Shown here: piece after piece, positions 56,100 to 64,000 of the stretch | Layout: every line of letters begins with the position of its first letter | Position numbering within the stretch: position 1 is the stretch's first letter | Assembly: GCA_964019055.1 (NCBI GenBank) | Contig: OZ025219.1 | Span: 5,351,868 to 5,415,867 of the forward strand | DNA length: 64,000 bases | Reading direction: 5' to 3' | DNA from: Anthopleura xanthogrammica | Taxonomy: Eukaryota > Cnidaria > Anthozoa > Actiniaria > Actiniidae | Translations under genes and position numbers: made by a program | The notes under the pieces: model-generated | What the model saw: the letters and a program-made list of their open reading frames with translations, nothing else | What the model was told of the DNA's origin: nothing | Database searches by the model: none

Positions 56100-58980
56100 A
56101 TTTCACAGCTTAATTCAAGAAACCTATGGATTCCATAGTGTTGTACAGATAAATAAATAAATAATAATAATAAATAAATAAATGAGAATTAACAATGGAT
56201 TCCTCCACTGCATTCCAATTGGAATTTAGAAGTTGATTTTTGTGGAGGGAAGAAAAACCGGAGAACCCGGAAAAACCCTCGAAGCACAGGAGAGAACCAA
56301 CAAACAACTCTACTCACATACGACACCGAGCCTAGCGGGTGATGCTATAAAGTGCTAGGAATGAAAAGGGTTAGATTTTAGGACAAGGGAAGCAAGTGCA
56401 CTAACGAACCAGAATTATGTTATCAAAACAAAATATCAGATTCTTTTACTCAGGGCTAGCCTCATACCACTGCAAAGTAAAGAATGCACTACTCCAACAA
56501 TACCGACACTTTGAAATTCCACCAGGCTTCTCTGTTGCTCAGGGTTATCCGTTATTTTATGTAGAATATTTGTGTGTTCCAGAAATTTCCCAGATTGGTT
56601 ATTCAATAGCAAAGGCCGTTTCTATCTTGCGCCGCTATGATCTTTCCGTGTATAATTATAATCTTATAAATCTCTCATTTGATAAACATCTTCAGACGTT
56701 TAAATAATTCGCGCTAATTTTTGAGCCAATTAGCATTTGCCGTTAAATTAGTAAATGTGTTTGCTGTTGGTGATAAAGGTTTTACGATTCTCAAATTGGC
56801 TTGCCTCAAGCAATACTAAATCACAAAAAACCGATGTACTTGTGAGCGATGAGATAACGATTTGGAGGAAAAAGGATTAGCAACAAATATATTGTAATTA
56901 ACATTGTTTTTTATTTTATTTCAGATTTTTGCGGCACATATGCCGGATTTTTTTTTTTTCTTCTTTAGATTTTATAAAAACACTTTTTGCTACAGTTTAC
57001 TAGTTATCAGTTGCCTGTCTTTCCTTGTTATAAATCTATCTTTACAACATCTATGTACCCTATTTCAGTTAAACTGTTCCCAATAAATTGGGGAAATACT
57101 TGCCAAAGGTATTAAATATCATCATGCTCAAAACAGAATTTTGTTGCTGACCTGCACTTTACAAAGAAGATTTCCTTATTGTTAAGACCGGCTGAAAGGA
57201 CTCAACAACTCTTTTATCTTGTAATATCTCCTAAAGGAAACCAGTACTTGAAGCTAATGGATGAGAAGGCGGAGCAATAGACAATAAAACCTATATAGAA
57301 TAATGCACTTGACATTGAAACTGTGTAAAAACTTCATGTATAAGAAAATGCCGTAAAATCACTGCCCTACCTGCTCTGACTTATTGCAAATTTTAAAGTC
57401 TAAGTTTTGATCATTTCAACTCGAGGTTAATATTACAACAGCTAATACAAATCGCTCCTTTTCGTAAACATTCTTACTTCTAAATTTGCATGTATAAGAT
57501 AATTCTAGCACGTGAGATCTAAAGAGTTCCAAAGGATATCTTCTTAATAAGAGGGAATCACGCAAAGAAACAATAAAGTATATTCCAGTTAACGTTCTTA
57601 GTAATTTTTCGCTATTTTTTCATTTCTAATCGAAATATAATTTTTTATCAAGATTATTTTAATCAAGCGCTTTAAATTCTTTAATGCCTTGTATGTTTTC
57701 GTAATTATGTTTTAATGAGGCCTAAGTAGAAGAGAAGTGCTGCATCGCTATTGGAGGATCAACACAAACATTTAAAAAAAATAAGCACTGTCTTCTGTGC
57801 CACACAACGGGGATTCGCTCATTAACGGGATATCCCATCGAAATTTCAAAAACATTTTCAGTCCAACAATTAATTGTTTTTGTTCATATAAGAATAAAGA
57901 TACTTCATCGACAGGATATAAATTTCAAGAGCTAGCGAGATTAAGACACCGAGAGTTCGGTCAGATGCTTGAGGTTGAACTGTACAGTACTTAGAAGATC
58001 CTAAACTCCTGAAGGTAAGGATAGTTCTCTGCTTGCAGTTTTCGTTACCTTGACGCAACAAATTACGAAAAAGCACTCAGTTTTAATTCCCTTCAGAATT
58101 TGAAATATTTTTTGTCTTGAACATCAAATCTTTTTTACATATTAATACTGATACATGCGTAGAAGACTCTGGAGGTTTTTTCGCGAGCAGGTGTTTGGCA
58201 CTTAACACAGCTACTATCGTGATAGTTAAGACAGCTTTGACAGTGTGATATGCATTAGCTTTCAAAGAACTGTATTTGAACACCTTACAAGCGTGCCGTT
58301 ACAACATAAAATGCTTTAATCTCACTTATTGTTCGTAAAACAGTAAAGAGACAATAAAACCTTTGTATTGTCTTCTCAATCCTCATCCCTCTATAGTCTT
58401 ATGGGGTTTTTTTTAATTATTATTTTAAGATCTTTTTTTTTTTTACGAGATAACTGTTGAAGAACATACAATGCGAGCTGTAAATCCTTTTGAATGGCCG
58501 TGATTTAAGATACTTTTTAAAGCATTTATTTTAATAAAAATTCCGAATTCTGGTTTAGCCTTAAAAAATTGATTTAAAGTTATGAAAATATTTTGGGAAA
58601 ACATTCGAAATACGCAAAATAAAAAGTCCAACCATTTCGACACGTCCATATTATGAAATTCAATTCCTTGGAATATGCATGTAAATATTATCGAAATATG
58701 TCGGAAATATTATGCAAATGTATTCTTTGAACTTTGGAATTGTGTAAGTCAGCCTTTCTTTCACGGCTTTTATTGACTAGTTACCCTTTTGAATCCGATA
58801 AATATTACTATAGAGAAGGGGTGAATGGCAAACGATAGCGAAGTTATGTTAGGTAAGTTAAAATAGGAACACTTATGTTTAGGATTGCAGCTCTCTGTCG
58901 AAATAGGTATTGTGCATTTTACTTCAAATATGAAATGTTTGATCCAGCTATTCAGTTTTCCTTGAATTTCATAGCTTGAA
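56100..58980. other. Intergenic, nothing recognised
   Basis: AT-rich. Short ORFs (for example 56417-56707) show no known pattern. A GAAG/GTAAGG donor-like site lies near 58014. Confidence 0.4.
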
Positions 58981-59000
58981 ATTCCATAAGCTACAAAATA

Positions 59001-59089
59001 TGTAGCCTGAGAAAACAGACGTCCTGAAAGGACGTTTTAGTTTCGCGGGGGGATGAGGAGCGAAAGGACGTCTGTTTTCTCAGGCTACA
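59001..59089. mobile_element. Palindromic element TGTAGCCTGAGAAAACAG
   Basis: GCCTGAGAAAACAGACGTCC pairs exactly with GGACGTCTGTTTTCTCAGGC; 89 bp in all. Confidence 0.8.
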
Positions 59090-59160
59090 AAATCTACGAA
59101 ATTTCAACTTCAAATATTCTTACATTATTTTTACGACATCATAGAAAATATGCTTCTGAA

Positions 59161-59352
59161 CAGGGGCGGTAAAGGGGGGGGGGGGGTCTCGGCACGGTTC
59201 ACGAACATTAAAAAAGGGCGATTACGGCTCACGGAAATCATGAAATGTTCAAATTCAAGAAAATTCACGATTCACGACGTTTAGAACATGCTCCTCACAG
59301 AGCACGAAAATTAAAAAAACCCCGTTACGATTTCACGCGATTACCGCCCTTG
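59161..59352. mobile_element. MITE, ends CAGGGGCGGTAA, with TCTGAA duplication
   Basis: Ends CAGGGGCGGTAA and TTACCGCCCTTG, flanked by TCTGAA at 59155-59160 and 59353-59358. Holds a G-run of about 14. Confidence 0.7.
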
Positions 59353-59916
59353 TCTGAACCAGAGAGGCTCAGGCACATCCCAATCCATAAAGCTAATTAA
59401 GTTTGTGGCTGCCTCGTTAAGTGTACCGAGAAACTGATCTGCAGTAGGCGTCGCAGAAATACTTCTATAAATATATTTCAGCTATTAATAAATGATAGAC
59501 TGCATTTCTTTTTGAACCATGCCAACACTGGGCTCAGTTAAATTTAGATAAAAGACTTTTAAAATGGAGAAACTGAAGGAATCTCGTCTCTAAAGTTCTT
59601 AAAACAACTGTAAATTCGTGTTTCCTACTGAACTTTACACTTCATCGTAAAAGCCTATATATTTTTAAAAAATAGTGGGCGCTTTACTCGCGCTCTTCTT
59701 GACAACAAATATATTCAAGACCTCTGGTTCAAGACAGGATATATAACGCGTTATCTGATTGGCTGTCTAGGACAAAAGAACTGATCATGAGACATTCCCC
59801 GCTAAGTTTTAAGAAATATTCAAGTGCATTCAAGGGCTTCTAGAAGACTCGTCAGTACAAAGAACCAACTGGCCTTTTTTCATGATCACTTTTGTCCAAC
59901 TTCATAGGCTTCCTTT

Positions 59917-60583
59917 GTGCTTATTAATCTGCTGGACTTAGGTAGACATTCCTGTTCCCATCCTGTTTATATAACACGCTTCACACAAATCACACGCGGA
60001 TTCGAAACCTCATTTATTATTTCCAAAACAACAGTAAAAAGAAAAAGTATCCATAACATTATAACTAGAAAATCAACAAAGGAGTACCTTGTCGGTAACC
60101 GAATGATAAAGAAAAATGCCAGTAAGATCTTAATGGAATTTAATTTTACAGATGTTAATAGCAGTCGATGCTTTGTTGATCAGGTTGATACGTTTTCATC
60201 TCATCTTATAGTAAATGTAATTGCTTTTAGAATCCATTTTGGCTATTGGATCACATTTGTCTTATTAAAGTTGAATCACTTGTCCCGTTGTGCAAATTAA
60301 GATTCGGTCAAAATAAATTCAAATTCTCAAGAGGAGGTCAAATCTGCACCAATTATCTATACGAAAACTTATCAGATGGTTCTTTGTACTACGATTTCCT
60401 TTGATTCACAAGACTCTATTACTAGAGCTTGTTGTCCATTACTTTCCAATGAAACGTGTGTCCTCATAGACTTGATAAAAACTGACCGAACATCATTACT
60501 TAAGAAGAATAAATTGAACTTGTATGGAGAAGGATGTCGAGAGTATTCTCCCCAAAAAGCTGTAAAGATTGAGTGCTATAGAG
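59917..60583 (+). other. Unrecognised ORF broken by one stop, ending at a donor-like site
   Basis: One reading frame is open for 238 codons (59917-60630) except for a TAA at 60298. The second half is Cys-containing (ITRACCPLLSNETC, GEGCREYSPQK, IECYR) and meets GTAAGA at 60584, a good splice donor. A CAG at 60373-60375 could be the acceptor, giving an exon 60376-60583. No family recognised. Confidence 0.3.
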
Positions 60584-60639
60584 GTAAGAGCGCATGTGCG
60601 ATAGTAGGAGTGATAGATGTTCAGCGTTAGACATACGTA

Positions 60640-63600
60640 TGCAAATGAACTTATAGAGAGAGGAAAAGTGTGGGTTGAAATTGAAGCCAGTGTAGTTTTA
60701 AACTGGTGTTTTTTATTTTAAATTGCTCGTTGTATACCAAACTTGTAATCAAAACAATGTTAGCGTATTACCCAAATAAGTCGAAAATAAGAGTCGCCTT
60801 TTCCTTTCTTTCCATCGAGGATTTTTTTCAAAACATGTTTTATGCATGCGCGAGAGATAATCGTTTGAAGTCAATTTCATTACTAACCACAAAATAAAAA
60901 ATTAAGATAAGATAGAAGTTCCAAACGAATTCAGTGAATCAAATGGTAGATGATTACGTAGGTTTTTTTATTAAAGTCCTGAAATTGATTAAATAACAGA
61001 AAAGGAAGGTAGCAAAGGAGAATAAATACTGTAGCAATGCTAGTTTTGCGGTCAACAGAGATAAAAACATATGAAAGACCCCTAAAGTCTGTTAAAATTT
61101 TAAAGCAATATATCACGTAGCTTTTCTCTCAAGCATTTGTTCTTTCCTTTTTATACCTTTCTTCGTTTGTCGCTCGTTCGACTCGAAATTTTCTTTCGTT
61201 TATTCTTCCCTTCATCGTTTAAATACGAATGCGCTCTAACTTACTAACTCGTTTATATCATCTGCTATGCTACTAAAGCCTAGTATATTTTTACATAAAA
61301 CCTATTATATTTTCGATTTTTATCATATTTTTCCTCTTGTGTTATCGATATTTGTAGCAATCATCGTCATCAGTATTAAGATTCCTATTTAAATATTTTA
61401 ATATTCTAATTATCTAAACATGTTCCACCTTGTATGGATTTATATCGTAGCTGGTTTCAGAATTCGAAGCAGACAAGATTAATGACATCTTGAAGCCTTA
61501 GGTGAGTCTTACTGTAAGGTTAAATGGTTTGATACAACAAAACAGCAGTCATCCGCATAGTCTGATACACATACACGACCAATACCCGGGAAGGGGGCAT
61601 GCAATCAAAAGCAATGATACATACAGAGGCAAACGAGCTTGAAAAGGATAGCTATATTTGCCGACCTTTTTTCCCCTCATAGTTATGGCAACTGAGTCCA
61701 CATGTGATATATGCATATATACACTTACGGTTATAGAAGAAAAAGGGGATGTTGAGGGATATGGAAACCCTGCGATTTATCTTGAATTGAATTAAGTTTA
61801 TCAGTGAAAATTGCAATCATAGGTCTATAATTTTGAATGGGCCTGAACAGAAAGCAAATGGCACGGATAAAATATATAAGACAAACCAACTGCAAACCTA
61901 ATCTCCACTGAGTTGATTAAATTATGCTGCAGTGTACACATACAGCTCTCCCGTAATCCTTGGCTTATTGTCTGGACAAACTTTTACCAAAACGCTGTAG
62001 TACAAAACAAACAGACAAAAAATTTCTACAGAACAAATTTATACAAACTGATAAACGTATTCCAACACAAACCGATAAGCCTGAACTCAAGTCCTACTGG
62101 CCCTTGATCACTTTCAAAATCACCTGTTTTTAGTATAACTTTCATTCTTCTTTGCTGCAGTTTAATTGCTTTTCAAAGGACGACCAATAACCTCTGCAAG
62201 TTGTTAAGCTTACAAGCTAGTTAAGGAAGGTGTTAAGCTTACAAGCTAGTTAAAAATCGAAGCTGCCAGAGAGAAGTTGCTTGGTGAGTATAACTGAGTT
62301 GAATTGTTCTTCATTTGTACGTAAGATAGCCATGGGAAAGGTTTTTTTAATGTTTTCTCTTCCTCTACCTTCCTCCCTCCCCACCCTACCCCTCTCTTTT
62401 TCTGTAAATTATTTTCATGACAAGAACGCTGTACATTTTAACTTAAAGCTTCATAATTAGCTAGTAATTATATCAGATATGCAAGCTTCTGTATGAAGCT
62501 ATATGATGCAATTATTTCAGTCGTCAATCCCCAAGTGAACGAAATATGCTACTTGAATTGCATTTCTATTTTTCTCTTACATCAAAAAAAATACACGCAC
62601 TTTTCCAAAGAAATGTTTAGCCATTATTAGCCATGATTATCATCATTAGCCTATCCAAAATGAATCTCTAAATTAGACCTCATTAGATAAATGATGATTC
62701 CTTTCTTAATCCGTCTTGAAAATATTATACGTGAATTAGTTGTGAAATCTCTACTCAATAATGAATACATTAACTGATGAAGTACTCAACCATCTGGAAT
62801 GGCTTAATGGGTCTGACAAGCCAAGCAATTGCATATATATTATGGTATGACGATAAGGGATGTGTGCGGTATACGAGAATACACCACGGTCGTATTCTCA
62901 TAATTTGATTAAGGCCTTGGCATGCAACGGTAGATGGTAACGACCCAATGAACTCTACCAATGCACATTACTATTATAAATTTATAGTCCTACAGTGATT
63001 TGCTATAATATGTATTCATTCTTTAATTTTTATCTGATTGATCATGTATCCTCCCTGATAAGATTTTCATTTAATTTAATTTTCATTCTAATAACCATAG
63101 ACTAAACACGATGACCATAGAATAAGAATAACTACATAGCAATTATATCTTTAGTTGTTTTTATATTACGGCCGATAATTTATCCGGTATAGTTCCGCTT
63201 TGCCTAATCCTATAAGCAAAAATGTCATGAAATAAAGAAGTTAGACAAAATATTTTTCAAAACTTTAATTTACTGAGGGATAGAGATATGATGAACAACT
63301 GACGGCGCTCGTTCGTTTGAGTATGTAGGATGTTATTCACTTTTTTGTCATCCATAACGCAAATCGATGAATGCCGCTAGTTTTCTGCTGTTCAGATTTA
63401 TTGCCTCTTTTATCATAAGCCGTATTTTTTTGGCAAGTTGATTTGAAAATAGATTTTATGGCTGAGATCAGAAAGATCACCCGACGTCATTAAACGTACG
63501 GTTTGCTTAGATTACGATGTGCTTTTTTGATAAGATATTGTGAAGCAACGTTTGACATCCGTGCTGTGGGATCGTTATCAAAACTGATTGATAGGTTTTC

Positions 63601-64000
63601 TTTATCAATTGCTTATCGGATAAAAAAAATCGTGCGATTTCGCGCCAAATGTTTTGAACAAATAATTTAATCAATCACTTCGAATATTATATTATTCTTA
63701 GCCAATCAAAACAACACGAATTCAAATAGTGGTTTAGACATTTCAAATTCTTGTTATCCAAAGAAAAAAAATAGGTTAGAATAAAATTGTTTGATTCGCG
63801 AGAGAGATATATAGAGATATATTTTTGTTTGTTTATTAGCTTTGAGTGAGATAAGAGCCAGTATACGTGGTGGTAACAAAGAGGTAAAAATCAAGTCAAA
63901 TATTGCCTCCCTCTGGTGTGCTCATCTCATATACATATACATATATAAACACATATACATACACATATACATATATATATATACATAGTACATGGTTGTA
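60640..64000. other. Intergenic, nothing firmly recognised
   Basis: AT-rich. A 22-bp direct repeat GTTAAGCTTACAAGCTAGTT occurs near 62204 and 62231. Donor-like sites are near 61501 and 62283, and ATAC-rich low complexity at 63930-63990. Confidence 0.4.

Noticed and set aside
61441..61506. Mini-exon-like stretch between CTGGTTTCAG and GTGAGT
   Set aside because: The splice signals look good but nothing links it to a gene; kept only as a note within the intergenic entry.

Overview
This is a window of animal nuclear DNA: AT-rich, intron-rich, with GT-AG splice sites and very many microsatellites, minisatellites and small inverted-repeat transposons. I infer a cnidarian, probably an anthozoan (coral or anemone), from the GABA-A/glycine-like channel family, the gene structure and the repeat style. 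The sequence alone does not fix the species.

The only genes I can support firmly are four head-to-tail, plus-strand paralogues of anion-selective Cys-loop ligand-gated ion channels (GABA-A/glycine receptor-like pentameric channel subunits). Gene A (261-7890) lacks its 5' end because it starts upstream of the window. Gene B (13388-20128, 438 aa), gene C (38341-45850, 446 aa) and gene D (47737-55089, 429 aa) are complete from signal peptide to stop. In all four, every splice junction I assigned keeps the frame. The exons for loops D/A, the Cys-loop and M1-M2 are exactly 218, 83 and 215 bp in every copy, and the exon upstream of them is 148 bp (split in two in gene D). Each protein has the 13-residue Cys-loop, the PAR anion-filter motif before M2, and four membrane segments. 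The cluster looks like a local tandem expansion whose products could form homomeric or mixed receptors; the ligand cannot be told from sequence.

Between and inside the genes: introns of A hold a 21-bp minisatellite, a tRNA-Thr-like gene and several fold-back elements. The spacer A-B holds two copies of transposon-like families, three diverged repeats interrupted by two fold-back elements, and little else. The 18-kb spacer B-C holds a truncated LINE with target-site duplication, a 3-kb TA-flanked composite element (heptamer minisatellite, Penelope-like fragment, 73-bp repeats), another LINE fragment, a perfect 197-bp duplication and many fold-backs. Introns of C hold a 14-bp and an 18-bp minisatellite. 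Introns of D hold (CATA)n, (TGGA)n, (CTT)n and a tRNA-derived SINE. The last 9 kb (55090-64000) has no recognised gene, only an unrecognised interrupted ORF and fold-back elements.

Nothing here resembles a bacterial-type system (no CRISPR, operon or phage). The most unusual things are architectural: an extra intron in gene D, a tandemly copied splice donor in gene B, a 3' splice site built from a minisatellite in gene C, and the 3-kb composite element.
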